DNA from: Isoetes taiwanensis
Taxonomy: Eukaryota; Streptophyta; Lycopodiopsida; Isoetales; Isoetaceae
DNA length: 64,000 nucleotides
Assembly: GCA_021234155.1 (NCBI GenBank)
Contig: JAJEKV010000027.1
Coordinates: 17,578,891 to 17,642,890, forward strand
Reading direction: 5' to 3'
Numbering within the stretch: position 1 is the first letter of the stretch; each line of letters starts with the position of its first letter. Of this stretch, positions 21,274-33,426 are shown piece by piece. The notes beneath the pieces are model-generated. The model searched no databases. It was given only the letters and a program-made list of their open reading frames with translations, and had not been told where the DNA came from. A program made the position numbers and the translations under genes.

Positions 21274-22830
21274 TTGAAACAAGACCTCTATATATGCTTT
21301 GTGGATTTTACTTCTGCTTTTGATACAGTACCACGCGAGCTTCTTTGGCAGCGCTTGCAGGCACTTGGGGTTCCACAAGATCTTCAAAATGCAGTTTATC
21401 GGCTCTATGAAAGGGTTTTTGCTAAATTTCCAAAGATCGTGTACTCAAATCACTAGCAATATTGGAGTTCGGCCGGGTTGCCCTTTATCTCCTACACTTT
21501 TGGCTTGTACATTGATCAATTGGAAGAATGGCTTGATAATCATGGCGGCGGAGGTCCACATTTGGCACACTATATCATTAGGCAACTTATGTATGCCGAT
21601 GATGTTTCACTTCCGCACATATCGCCGCTAGTATGCAAAGAACATTTACATGCTCTCGACAGCTTTTGTGAAAACACATTGTGTCTCAGAAAGTTAATCT
21701 CCAAAAGACCAAGCTTTTGGTAGTTCAATCTTCTCACAATGTTCCTCCTATGCACTATGATAGCCGCCGGGTTGAAGTTGTAGATAGCTACAAGTATCTT
21801 GGTGTAGAATTGTGAAGAACACACTTTGGGAACAAAGCAGTATTACCAAGCCGGTGGTCAGCCGGATGGAGAGCACTCTATGCAATGCAAAACAATTGTT
21901 TTCGCAAGCAGAAATTCATGATTGGCCACGGAAAGCCCAATTTGTTTCGGGCTTTGGTAGAGCCCCGCTTTTACGATGGTTCAAGTGTGGGGGGCTGCCA
22001 TTAGTGCTAGTGCTTGGGAGAGCTTGAGGAGCTGCAAAAGTCCTTTCTCACTTTACAGCCCTCGAGTTAAAACAACGGTGCCCTATGCTATTCTTTTTAC
22101 AAGAGACGTTTTTGCCTCTTCAACATTCTCGCCATGAAGCGCCATCTCCACTATATCCGCAAGGTGCACCACATGGATGATGTTAGGTATCCCGTTTGCA
22201 CTTGCCATGGCTGAATCTCCTCCTCGCTTTGAAACGATGTTGGAAAGAGCATTGCACTACATGGTTTGCCCGCTGGTCAGGCAACCGTGAGCACCGCCTG
22301 ATGCTTGCCGCTCTGATCCCGAAGCTTTTGCAACAATATCTCAATGGTCGCTTTTTCTCAAAAGATATGGGACGCAGCTACTTTTGGCCCAAGTGAAAAC
22401 GGTCATTATCATGCACACATAAATCCCACCTTGGCACCGTGGCCCCCAAGCTTATTTGCTTGCTTCATTGTCCAGAACAAGCTTGTAGCTATTGCATCAA
22501 TTCGCGCGGGTCTCACAAAGCTACTGGATTGAGACAGATAGATGGGAGCGCCGCGAATTGCCACGAGAAGCTTAGACTATGTGCCCGCAAGCCGCCATTG
22601 TGTTATTGAAGATGAAAGCCATACTCTTCCGAAGGCCCTCGCTTTTGAGATAGTCCGGAATCATTTTTTTGACCTTAGCATTCCATTCCACGCCTTCCAC
22701 AACTTCGAGAGCACCATCTCGTGCATGACTTGGCATTATACATACTTGAGGTTCTAGATAAACGCCCTCGGTCATCGAGCCCTCAAGAGTCATTATCTCC
22801 GCTTGTCTAGTATCATCATTACTGCAAAGA
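21274..22830 (+). mobile_element. Non-LTR retrotransposon relic, reverse transcriptase and C-terminal part
   Basis: Plus-strand runs give CFVDFTSAFDTVPRELLWQR (RT motif with the first catalytic D, 21296-21350), then LGVPQDL and RLYERVF. The broken GCPLSPTL motif lies near 21475-21500 and the catalytic YADD near 21590. Downstream, ARWSGNREHRLM and a Cys/His-like tail (CVIEDESHT, 22600-22630) belong to the element's C-terminus. The RT wording differs from the L1-type relic at 17.4-18.7 kb, so this is another clade. At least six frameshifts and several stops. The region after ~22830 to 23319 looks like its 3' tail plus flank, including a poly-C run at about 23258-23277. Confidence 0.78.
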
Positions 22831-23412
22831 TTTTTCCCTTGAAAACCTTTCGAGGCAGGGGTTTTTTAATCCTAATAGTAATGATTGTACTAGCCCATTG
22901 TATGGGTCCCATGACCTATTGGTCTCCGTGGACGTTAAAAAAACTATTCTATTCTATTTTATATTCTATTCCTCCAAACTCGATACAAAAGACTATTCTT
23001 AGTGGTGGTAGTCAGAGGTTTGCCGCTCCAGCATTTTGTGAAACTTCAGGAGCTGCTCAACTACATTGCCAATCCAGGCTACTTTTTCCAAGAGACACAC
23101 AATCTTTTTCCACATAAGACTTTCCAACATCGAAGGGCAGCACATCCTATTGCCACTAATCTATAGTATACAAGGCTATGGTGATAGACTTATATAGTGA
23201 CGGACCTAAAAATATACGTATTTATGGCATATATTTCTCGGGAATGTCACATCATCCTCCCCCCCCTCCCCCCCCAGGATAATGCTATCCTCATCATTAC
23301 GCTAAGATGACGAACCTACTATAGGGTGAAAGTATGCTGGTGGGTAGCAAAAGCATGCGGCCCCGACGCATGCTTATAGCAGGGTTTTAGCCCGCTTATC
23401 GCACCCCCGCTT

Positions 23413-26400
23413 TTGCTTAATTGGGTGCCGATGGGCGAATCGCCTCGCCATTTCTTTTACGCCTTCATGTACTTTCGCCGCCCACCTCACGCAAACGAGC
23501 CGTTAGGGAAAATGATTGTGGGCTTCGGGCCGATTTTCACGTACAGTGGTGTGGTAGTACGCTGCAAATTGGATTACTTGTCATGGCCCGCTGAAATTTC
23601 TCCCTCCAATTCACTTATCCTCCCTCTCTCAGAATTTCATGGCGCCCCACGATACCGCCTGGAGGCAATCACACGCTTAGCATTGGATTTTCGGCCCGAT
23701 GAATCCCAATACAAGAAGTTCCGATTTGTTGGATGTCAATGCAACATGTGAAATATCACGCGAAGATCCGGCTTCCTCCCAATTTACAAGAAATTGGATG
23801 CAGCGAGAAAGAGAGAATACGATACGAATAAGATGAGAAAAGCAAATGCTGAACGGGAGGATCCGAAAGCATGAGACGCAGCAAGAAATAGCCAAGCAAG
23901 TAGTTGATTACTTCAATAAGCTCACCAAAAACATTCACCCCAACTCAAGGCCGATGTGATGAAGAGGGTGGTTCATCACCACGAAATGGAAATCTCGAAA
24001 CTGAATTTTGCCAAATCCAAAGGAGTGCAAGGCAGCCGGGTGCCGCTCAACAACTTGAAACAGACAATGGCAGCCACAAAGAGGCAAAGGAACCATGATG
24101 TTTGGAGAGCCGTAACCTCGATTAATCGGTGATGGCTTCTTCCACAAAATCGGTGATGCAATTCCACTATGGCAGGGCTGTTAGGTGCATCTAATTCTTG
24201 CTTTCATGCCCGTGCTTCTTTGTGCTTTTAAGTGCTTTTAAGTGCTTGTATCTCACGAAAGTGATGCCGGATGAGATATGTTCATTGATTAATGTGCAAT
24301 ATTTCTATGATAGGTTGCATGAGGTCAACAATTGCAACCGGCCGTGATTAAGAAAAATCTAAGCCGCCCTTGGAAATGGTCCGTGGTCTAGCTTCCAAAG
24401 GAGGTTGAGGTGCGATTCTTCACCCCCTTTGCAAGCAAAGCATAACAGATTCGAAACAAAATAGCGAAGTCTCTCCTTGCAAGAAAGATGTTGTGAACAC
24501 CGTTGGAGAGTCAAGCTTCCGAATTTCTTATCCCTTGCACCTTATGGAGGTCACACTGTATAAGTTTCCATACAAATTTTTCTTTGCTATTGTTGCATAA
24601 ATATTTCTAACCAACGGCCACCATTCAAATTGGAGCTATTTCAACAATACAAAAGGCACATCCCGAACACCCTGTTTGCTTAAAGGCTTTCGGTGAAGTT
24701 GAAGCCTATTTATGTAAAGAAAGTATCGTAAAGGGAAACCCGTTGTTGCATATACCATATGAAGTTGAGTATGCCAGGTAGCCCCGAATGCATTAAGGTC
24801 AGCGAAAACCGGATTTCATGGTGAAGAGTGCAAGTGCACCTGGCGAGGTCTCGTGGACCTGGTGAGACGGTCCGCCACCAATATATGTATGACTCAACCA
24901 AATGAGCTCGAGGGTCGTGGGGTTTGCAACAAGAGCGCGAGGGTGAAGAATGGCATAAACATGACCGCTTTGATGCGCATATGTCGGCGTGTGGCATAAA
25001 AACTCTTCCTATATGTCCAAGAGAGAGAGAGAATCATGAGTTCTTGCTTGAATGGAAGACGCTTTGAAAAGGTAATACTCTCTTTATTGCATGTCGCGAA
25101 CATGCCGATATGTGTCATTATCCGGCCGAAAACCGCTTTTGTGCTTTCAACTTGGCGCTTAATCTTCTCGCTTTATGCTGCGCACCTTGTTACGCATTCC
25201 GTGGAGACGAAGAGGCTGGTGGAGTTGCAGATCAAGCGTTACCAAGGAGGTGCCAGGTGGCGTGAAAAGAAAAGAGCCAATGCCACCAAGAAGGGAAACA
25301 AAAGTAAGAAAATCCAAGGTAGTCGGTGGGACACAACCAAGCCGCAAAAGACAAGTTGAGAAGAAGGGAAACAAAAGTAAGAAATCCAAGCAAGCCGGTG
25401 GGACACGACCGAAGCCGCAAAGACAAGATGAGACCTCAAATGGCAAGGGGAAAAAAGAAAGGACCAAAGCCACCCCTCGATTGTCTTACAAGAGAACGCC
25501 ATTGAAGGATTTCATTTCATATCCGTTCCACATTGAAGATATTCGTGCCACACAATTACGGGCTAGATGGCAGGCCATGCAATTCAGAGTTGCCCGGACA
25601 ATATCCAAGATGACACCATTGTTTCGTGAATTGATTTTGCGAGAATTACACATAAAAAATACAAAGGGGAGGTTCAAAGCCAAAGATTGGCACAATGACC
25701 AGATAACAATTCTCGGCCCACATCACGATAGATGGACATCAGCCTGGATCGCTATTGAAGGAAACCCATTTTTACTTGAGTGATGACAAGCTTCATGACA
25801 CTCTTTTTGTGCAGCACTGTCTTAGAAAGCACAATTCATGGCTTGTATCAAATGGTGTAGATTTCTCCAGGCATATAGTTTGGTCAGATGGTTGTTCTAG
25901 CCAATTCAAATCTGCCCTCGCCATTCTATTTCCTACCAAGATATCACCATGAGCTAGGAAGGAAATAGTATGGAATTTCTTTGGGACAGCCCATGGTAAG
26001 GGAGAGAGCACGATGGGCAAGGGGGGTCCCAAAAGGCATTCACTAGAGAGCGTAAGTATGATGGGGTGAGATTTAGGGGTGCCGCTTGATGCATGTGAAT
26101 TCGCCTTCACTGGAATGAAGGTACCAACAACGGGACATCAAAAGGTATTATGCTTTCATCTCCGCCAGATTCGTTGAGTAGTAGCCGCCTCGTAAACCTG
26201 GCGTAATGTCTTTGAATAGTGCTTTCATCCGCTTTTAAGTGCTATCTCAGAACTGCCAGACTTTGTGATGAGTAGTCTTTGATTATGCCGCCTGTGAGAT
26301 GCAATACTTGTTGTTTCCTTGCGTGCACTTCCCGTAATTGGAAAGGATGATGTTGATAGGATGCACCACCGACTTTGCAGGTGGAAGGGACCAAGCAAAT

Positions 26401-26977
26401 ACACGACATCCCACATACTTGGCCAAATCAAGCACAAGGGGTGGCTCATAGAGGTTTAAGTTGTTTCGTGGGTAATCGTTTTTGAAAGGAAACTGTCATC
26501 TTGTGTGAACAAGCAATGATTGAAGAATTGGAAATATGTTACACTAAAGCCGATAAGTCTTGGTGAAGGTACCAAGACGAAAATCGATGAGGCATTTTTG
26601 AAGGTGATGGAGAATGGCTATCCCAAACGTGAGGAAGGTGATAACTTTGCTTTGTTGTAGTCGGAAAGCGGAAATCGTGACAATGCAGATTTCTATGTGG
26701 TCAAATGTGTTAAGTCGAGGCATATCCTTGGATGCAATTGTCAAGGATAGCTGATCGACCTTCAATGTGGATGAACATGTGTTGGCTGGTTTTGTACTAT
26801 GCTGCCCAAAATGATGGTAGTTGGGAGCTACTTGAAGACAAAGGCCTGACTTTCCAGTACAGTCATCACGTATCAGCTATCAAGTTTGAGATGAATCAGA
26901 TTCCTGGCACCAACAGATTTTCCCTTGAACAGGCTACTCACCAGATGATCCTTGACAGTCTGCCATATGAAGGTTGA
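23413..26977 (+). pseudogene. Transposase-like protein with WSDG and HGKGE-type motifs
   Basis: The readable order is as follows. An N-terminal open frame of unknown fold (23413-23751). A charged, possibly coiled-coil part (DAARKREYDTNKMRKANAER; VVDYFNKLTKNI, 23795-24090). A broken middle part. A basic linker with repeated GNKSKK (25260-25460). Then a core: RARWQAMQFRVARTI and AKDWHNDQITIL (25560-25715), YLSDDKLHDTLFVQHCLRKH (25768-25830), VWSDGCSSQFKSA (25880-25915), and EIVWNFFGTAHGKGE (25963-26007). A C-terminal piece lies at 26732-26977. From memory, proteins with SDG..SQ-K and HGKGE..G motifs occur in many land-plant and animal genomes, probably as DDE-type transposases; the catalytic assignment is inference. 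The frame is broken many times. Confidence 0.6.
25294..25433 (+). repeat. ~70-bp tandem duplication in the transposase relic
   Basis: Two adjacent copies starting GGGAAACAAAAGTAAGAAA, with small indels between them, encoding the repeated basic GNKSKK segment. The indels shift the frame between copies. Confidence 0.8.
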
Positions 26978-27299
26978 ATATGCTTGGCCTAGTTGTTTTA
27001 TCATTGTAACAAATCTGTAGTTACTTGTGTACTTGTCTCAAATTTTGATCATTGTATTGGAGACAATGCCCCTAAGACAATGTTTGTAGTATTGGTTTGA
27101 ATTATTGGAGTATCTTAGTATTGGAAACAATGCTTGTAGTATTGGAGAGTAAGCTTGATATATATTACGTAAAATTGTACACTCAAGATTAGAACATCAC
27201 CAATAATATCACTCAATCTTGAAGATAAGACAAAAAGTAATCATACATATATATTACAAAAAAGTAATCGTACAATGGTTACTTCATGAGTCATCGGTC

Positions 27300-28700
27300 T
27301 TGAGTCATCTTGGTCGCCGGGAAGGGTGCCCGGCACCTGCCTTTGTACTTCTAATGGAGCATTGAGGATATAGTAGGCGAGACAAGATAGTTGTTGAGGC
27401 AAGAATCCACACTACAACTGTCTCCTCTTCCAACAGTGGAGCATCTCTCCTCATCTCCAATTGGCAATCGGAATGGTATTGGAGTGATGGTGACCAGCTG
27501 ATCATTTCTCTTGGTCATCTCCCTCAGCTGGTGACATTTTTTAAGTCTTCATTGGCTTTTGCAAGGAGGGACTCGTTGTTGGCAATCTCGGCCGATTAGT
27601 GCAGCCACCTTTTCTACAGGGTTTGATCTATTGGCCCACCCCCCATTTCAAGTAGGGACTTCAACATATATTACGCCATATCTTTCTCCCTCTTCAAAGT
27701 GATATGAATCTCGTGAGAGACACCGTGATTAGGATCCGGCGGTGCTTGAAGACGTGCAATATTATCCTTTATGGTCTTCAACTTCCCCTCTGCACCGGAA
27801 GAAGCTTCCCTTGCCTCGGATTAGTGCGACTGTTCCTTCTTTGACACTAGGTCATTCTCACTTTGCAATTTTAGGGCTTCCTCATATATCTTGATCATGC
27901 TTTCGGGACGGAAATATTTTCCCCATAAGCTGAGAATGTTCTTTGGACACATTGAAGTACTCCCGAATGACAACCTCCCTTCTAATTTTCAGTGCATTAC
28001 CGAGGTCGGCTTTTTCTCGCAATGCTTTCGTGTCTTTGTTCCTTGCGGGATTTGGCCGGGCTCATTGTTCATGAGGCCACCGGGTCTTTGGGTTCACTCT
28101 TGACCTTGCTCGAATAGGCTCGCTTTTTCCGCCATCTTTGCCCAATTGACCTTGAAATTTTACGGATCCCGCTTGGCCCCTCTTGCGGTTGTTGAATGCA
28201 AATAAAAGGAAACCGCCTTCCTTACTTCTCTTTCTTCAATCCTTTCCTGGTATATCTTGCTCAACAGCTCAATTAGAGCTTCTTCGTGGCTCGGCCTTAT
28301 TTTTGTCGATGGATGTCTTGTTGAATGACACCATTGGTGTCCCAAACCTCATTATATTCTCAGCTGCGGATATATCACATCCGTTCAAATTGAGAGGGAT
28401 GCACACCCTCGTTTGATAGACCCGGCGTAGGCATGGAAGTCCTCCTCGGTTCGGCAATCAGCCGGGTCGGGTCTTAGGGGCACGCTCCTTCATATACTGA
28501 AAAAGAAATCAAGAAAAACAAATTAACGGGGGCACCATAAGCCATCAAAATTGGATTTGCATTTTGCTTACCCTGCGCATGGCATCCATTGGAATTGCTG
28601 GCTGAGCCGGCGGATTAACAACCTTCTTCACCATAGTTTTTGGCGTTTGAGTTTTGGAATACTAAGCTTGGAGTGAATCCCGAAATTCTAGAGCTTCTTC
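27300..28700 (-). pseudogene. Second coding relic of the transposon, minus strand
   Basis: Reading down from ~28480: CIPLNLNGCDISAAENIMRF (28330-28400), then IELLSKIYQERIEEREVRKA (28215-28280). Charged, probably coiled-coil runs follow (28100-27600), ending near 27305 with an open frame holding SIRSTKAGAGHPSRRPR. Stops and shifts occur throughout. No known domain recognised. It converges with the transposase-like gene inside the same inverted repeats, so it may be an accessory protein of the element. Confidence 0.42.
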
Positions 28701-28975
28701 TCCATGGGCTATTTGGCGGAGTAGCAAAAAGGTGGGGAGCACGGTTCGAATTACAAATTCAAAGTTAAGCTACCCTTTTCGGTCACAGTCATTAGTTACT
28801 GGTGGCGGTAAGAAGGTTATGATTGAAACGGGTACGCCCGATGTGAAGTGACGGGCATAGCATAGGTTACACTTCAATTGGTGAAGGGTGGAAAAAGTAG
28901 TGTGAAGGGTGCTGGTGCTGGGTGCTGGGGTCGCATTTTTTTGCTACCCACCAGCATACTTTCACCCTATAACCC

Positions 28976-29273
28976 TGCAAGAACACACATGAACATATAG
29001 CTTTTGACTTTAATGAAATGATAAAACTAAGTACTTAATACGTATCATAGGCTATATTTGTACCTATACAAAATTATATAGCCTTCACAAGGTTTACTCA
29101 TCATAGTAAATTCAAAACATTATCACAATAGTTATTAGGTCCATAATTTAAGTCTAAAATTATGACTCCCATCTTCTCGTAACGTGCAACCTCTTCTATG
29201 CTCCCTTTCATTGGCCTGCACAAGTAGCACATTACGTTAGTTTAGTTAATAAGTTTGTGGTTTTAAGGGACCA
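28976..29273 (-). repeat. Probable 3' LTR of the chromovirus
   Basis: Inferred from position. Minus-strand reading, a purine-rich tract (AATTAGGGGGG) at 29274-29284 is followed by TGGTCCC, and the block ends TTCTTGCA at 28976, giving TG...CA ends over 298 bp. The second LTR is not in the window, so the boundaries cannot be confirmed by comparison. Confidence 0.5.
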
Positions 29274-29574
29274 CCCCCCTAATTATCTCCTTGAGCCGAA
29301 CTACTAGCTCAAGGTTACCCTACTACCTTTACCTTACACTCGATCATGGCCCTCGTAAGGATTTGAGCACGTGGCATAGAGATCATTCGAATGATGGTCT
29401 CATCATCGCCCACCATGCCACTCTTCCTCTCACATGACCCTACTGGTTATGCGCACTCTTGGTGCGTGCTGGCCTAGATCATCATCGCCTACACTTCCAA
29501 GACTTTGGCAAATGCACTTTGCTAGGCTCGAATGCATATGCCTTACTACTGCTACACTAAGACATACAACTTAG

Positions 29575-32500
29575 CTAAGCACCTAGCAAGTCGGTGTCGA
29601 CCAGCTCAGAGATGACTTGGCCGTCGAACTCCTTCATAAAGTCCGAGTATTGCTTCTCCAAATCCTGCTTCAATACCCAAGTTGCGTCTTCCACAGGCAA
29701 GTGCTTCCACTTGACCAAATATTGGAGGAATTGAGACCTTCTCGTCTTCTTAAATGCCTTGTCGAGAATTAACTGGAGCACTATCTCTATCTGCTCCTAC
29801 GTCATCTCCAACAAAGTTGGAGCTTTTCAAAACCTCTTTTGGGTTTGGAGTGTGCCTCTTCAACAGGCTTACATGGAAGACCTTGTGGACTTTAAGATGG
29901 GCTGGCAATTCGAGCTTGTAGGCTTCATTTCCTACTCGCTCCAGGATCTTAAAAGATCCCGCCCATCTCTGGAGCAAGCTTCTTGCAATTCCCAATTTGA
30001 AGCTTTGCCTACTTGACCTTGATCTTGAGCCAAACACTATCCCCAACTTGAAACTCTCTTGCAGTCCTATGCTCGACCATCCTCTTTTGCCGACTTCTTG
30101 CTGCTAGAAGATAGCCTCTCACCTCTTCCACTAACTGCTGCATATCAAACAACATTTATTGAGAAACTTCACCTTTAGACACTGGGTTATGCCAAGTGTC
30201 TGGTGTTAAGCATTGATAACCATAATTAATCATTAAGGGGGATATTTGAGAAAACTCCTGCTTGGTACTATTATAAGCAAATTCTACCAAGTAAATGTAG
30301 TCAACCCATTTGGATTGCTTGTTCCACACATAGCTTCTCAAAATATCTTCTAGAATTCGATTGGTGCGTTCCGTTTGACTGTCGGTTTGGGGATGATAAG
30401 CCGTGCTCATGGCCAACTTGATCTGGATCATGTCGAAGAAGTCCTTAAGGCCAAACGGCACATATGAACTTGGGATCCCCGTTTGAAATAATTTCCCTTG
30501 GCATCCCATGCAATCTAAATATTTCCTTTGCGAAGAGCAAGGCGTTGTCCAATCCTGCATCCGTGGTTCGACATGGCAAAAAGTGAGCCATCTTAGGTAA
30601 CTTGTCGACCACTACCATTAAGGCATCATGGCCCCTTGCTGTTCTTGGGAGTCCGATTATGAAATCCATGCTCACAACCTCCCACTTAGCTGTTGGCACT
30701 GCCAAAGGTTCCAAGGTTCCTGGAATTCGAAGTTGCTCGGCCTTTGTTTGCTGACAAAGCTGACATTGCCGAATGTAGTTGGCTATCTCCTTCTTCATGC
30801 AGGGCCAATAATAACTAGTTCTTATCTTGAAGTAGGTTTTCATGAACCCTCCATGCATGGCCGGCTATTGGGCTATTGTGAGTGTCATGAAGAATTAACT
30901 TCCTCACTTTGGGGACACAAAGTTTGCCCTTGTGGTAGAGAAGATTTCCTTCCCTCTTATATCCTTTATAAGCTTCTCTTTCCTTGTCTGTCCTTGCTTC
31001 CTTGCAAAGACTAGCCCATATTTCCTTGAATTCTTTGCTTGAAGGCAAGACCTCTTCGATATTCTTGCCGAAGTCGCTACACAGGGTGGAGATGGCGTTG
31101 CAATGCACTCAAGTCTCCAATGGCCTTCGAGAGAGGGCGTCTGCAACCACATTTAATTTACCTGGCTTATAGACTATCTCAAAGTCATACTCTTCGAGGA
31201 ATTCTATCCATCGCCTTTGCCTCAAATTGAGGAGTGGTTGTGTAAAGATATATTGGAGGCTTTGGTACAGCTGGAACTTCCTACCCAGCAGGTAGTGCCT
31301 CCAATACGCAGGGCTCTCACTATGGCCAAGAGTTTCTGGTCGTGTGTCAGGTAGCATTGCTCTGCGACATTCATCTTCTTAGAATCATAAGCAACAACTC
31401 TTTCCTCCTGCATGAGGACTCCCCCTGTCGCTAGCTTACTAGCATCCGTTGCTACCAACTTGTCCTTGCTTGGATCTGGGAGGGTAAGCATTGGTGCTGT
31501 TGTTAATGCCTCTTTGAGCTTCTCAAAAGAAGGTTGGACATTCTCAAGCCAATGTTCCACCCAATCTTTTACCTTCTTATTCTTAGTAAGGCCCGACAAA
31601 GGGGACGCCCACTTAGTGAAGTCCTTTACAAATTTGTGATAGTACCCTGCCAAGCCAAGGGAACTTCTTACTTCTGCCATATTCGTTGGTGCTGGTCAAT
31701 CCACTATGGCTTCTATTTTCACTGAATCCGTTGGGATTCCTTCAGTTGTAACTACATCCCCAATTATTCCATTCTACCTGTTGCAAAGTGGCACTTTGAG
31801 AGTTTAGCATAAACCAATGCCGCCTTAGCTTTTCTAATACTCTCCTCAAATGTAGGACATGTTCCTCCATAGACTTGCTGTAGATTAGAATGTCATCGAA
31901 AAAGATGATGACAAACTCATCCAAGAATTCTTTGTAGATATCGTTCATTAGCCTCATGAACGTTGTTGGAGCATTCGATAAGCCGAAAGGCATTAACGTA
32001 AATTCATAGTAACCATACTGCGTTCATAGTGATCTTGGAAAAGATCTTTGCTCCCTGCAGTTGGTCCATCAGGTCGTCTGCCCTAGGCAAGGCATATTTA
32101 TTCTTTACCGTTTGCTTATTCAATTGACGATAATTTATGCACATTCTTAGACTCCCATCCTTCTTCTTCACGAAAAGGATTGGTGCCCTGAAGGGTGACA
32201 CGCTCGCCCTGATGAACCTGAGCCCGAGCAGTTTTTGTAGCTGCTTCTTGAGCTCAACTAGCTCTGGAGCACTCATCCTATAGGGGCCTTGCTGGTAGGC
32301 TTAGCATCTGGTGCTAGTGTGATCTCACACTCCATGCCCTATAGGGTGGTAATTGACGGATTTCATCCGTAAACACATCATGGAACTCCTTGATTAGCCT
32401 TGTTACTGGCCTAGGCAACTGGTTCAAACTTGGCTCACTTTTCTTCTCCCGACTGGGCTCAATTGCCTCTAGCCTAAGGATATACTCCACTCTATCTCTC

Positions 32501-32590
32501 AAATGAGATTTACACAAGAAGACTTGTACATCACAAAGAAGAAAGAAACTAATGGATGAGGAGGTACATGGGGGCAACTCATACATAGCA
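29575..32590 (-). mobile_element. Ty3/gypsy chromovirus pol relic, 5'-truncated
   Basis: Minus strand, in order. The protease-RT linker (VTRLIKEFHDVFTDEIRQLP, ~32340-32400). RT ([20 protein letters not shown], ~32130-32190; [24 protein letters not shown] in place of the usual YxDD, ~31880-31910). RNase H (ATDASKLATGGVL, ~31415-31455). Integrase zinc domain (YYWPCMKKEI and CQLCQQTK, 30760-30815) and catalytic core (SMDFIIGLP; ISNGDPKF, where the usual SD is SN; QTERTNR). A chromodomain ends it (FLQYLVKWKHLPVEDATWV, 29680-29735). Gag and most of protease are missing. RT is interrupted by a deletion near 31990-32030 and other frameshifts, and the D-to-N change would inactivate integrase. Non-coding 29285-29574 is its 3' untranslated part. 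Confidence 0.9.
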
Positions 32591-32649
32591 TTGTTGTCAA
32601 CAACACTGTTTGCTAAGATTGTCCTGAAGGAATTGAGGTTATTTTCTTA

Positions 32650-32959
32650 ACAACTACAGTTCAATGATTTTGTTGTAGCAAAGGGGCTACTTGCATTAAA
32701 CATAAGACCTGACATGGATGATAGATTTATTTACACACGTGGTCTGTACAATGCTTATCAAACAACCTTCAAAATCCCCCATGCTTTAGGCAGCATAAGA
32801 CTTCATACAATACAGAAATGGCTTGAGAAAAACTCTGATATAAATGATTACTACCATACAGAAAGCATCTCTGCAGCTCAAGCACTTCATTGTGTTTCTT
32901 GCATGGATGTATTCTTAAAAGAGTTACAGTCACGACTTTGGAAAGGTGGGAATGCATAA
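32650..32959 (+). pseudogene. Well-kept protein fragment, family unknown
   Basis: An open frame of ~100 residues with protein-like composition: VAKGLLALNIRPDMDDRFIY, then TRGLYNAYQTTFKIPHALGS, and an ending rich in Cys and Leu. It runs to a TAA at 32957 without a shift. It follows the truncated 5' side of the chromovirus and is on the opposite strand. I do not recognise the family; it reads like an exon of a conserved gene. Confidence 0.45.
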
Positions 32960-32999
32960 GTATGGATTTCATAGTTGCACTCCCTCGGTTCAATCAGCA

Positions 33000-33426
33000 A
33001 CACACATAAGTACTACTAATGGCCGATTATTCGACAAAGTATGCAAAGTTCTAAGCATTATGAGGTGATGCTATGGGACAACATGTGTCAAAAGAGTATC
33101 TATGAGTTGTGTACTCTACATTTGGTTTGCCAAGAATTATAAGCGGATGGGATTCTAAGTTCACATGGTTTTTTTGAAAAGATTTTATGAAGAGACTAGG
33201 AGTAAGCCTCAATATGAGTACTGGAAATCACCCCAAATTGACGGACAAACAGAACGAATATTTAACAGGATCCTGGGATGTAAAAAGGAATTTTGTTTTT
33301 GAAAAACAATCCAAGTGGGAAGAATATTTCCCTTGTGTAGAATCACTCCTTTCAAGGTTTACAGTGAGATTTCCTAGTTTACTTCAGCGTCAAGTGGAAT
33401 CTCTTACCTTTAGTTTGCAAATCTGA
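33000..33426 (+). mobile_element. Second Ty3/gypsy integrase fragment
   Basis: Broken plus-strand runs match the integrase core: TFGLPRIISGWDSKFTWFFW (33117-33176), then KRLGVSLNMSTGNHPKLTDK, EYLTGSW and FEKQSKWEEYFPCVE (33187-33350). The usual SDRD is SGWD and DGQTER is broken. This is another lineage (SLNMSTGNHP type) and the opposite strand to the chromovirus at 29-32.6 kb. Confidence 0.75.

Larger units (their letters stand above)
23320..28971. mobile_element. 5.65-kb DNA transposon with perfect 33-bp terminal inverted repeats
   Basis: Positions 23320-23352 (start TATAGGGTGAAAGTATGC) and 28939-28971 are perfect reverse complements over 33 bp. Both ends sit next to TATA, so a TA or 3-bp target duplication cannot be told from the repeat; no 8- or 9-bp duplication is visible. 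Inside are a plus-strand transposase-like relic (23413-26977) and a minus-strand coding relic (27300-28700), converging. A chromovirus LTR begins within five bases of the right end. The repeats are perfect while the genes are badly decayed. The superfamily is not identified. Confidence 0.8.

Noticed and set aside
25159-25502. Minus-strand genes opposite the transposase linker
   Set aside because: Repeated leucine/phenylalanine-rich frames are the antisense of the tandemly duplicated lysine-rich linker.
23320-28971. Assignment to Mutator, hAT, CACTA or Harbinger
   Set aside because: No 9- or 8-bp duplication, no CACTA end, and no recognisable Harbinger second gene; the TATA flanks leave the duplication undetermined.
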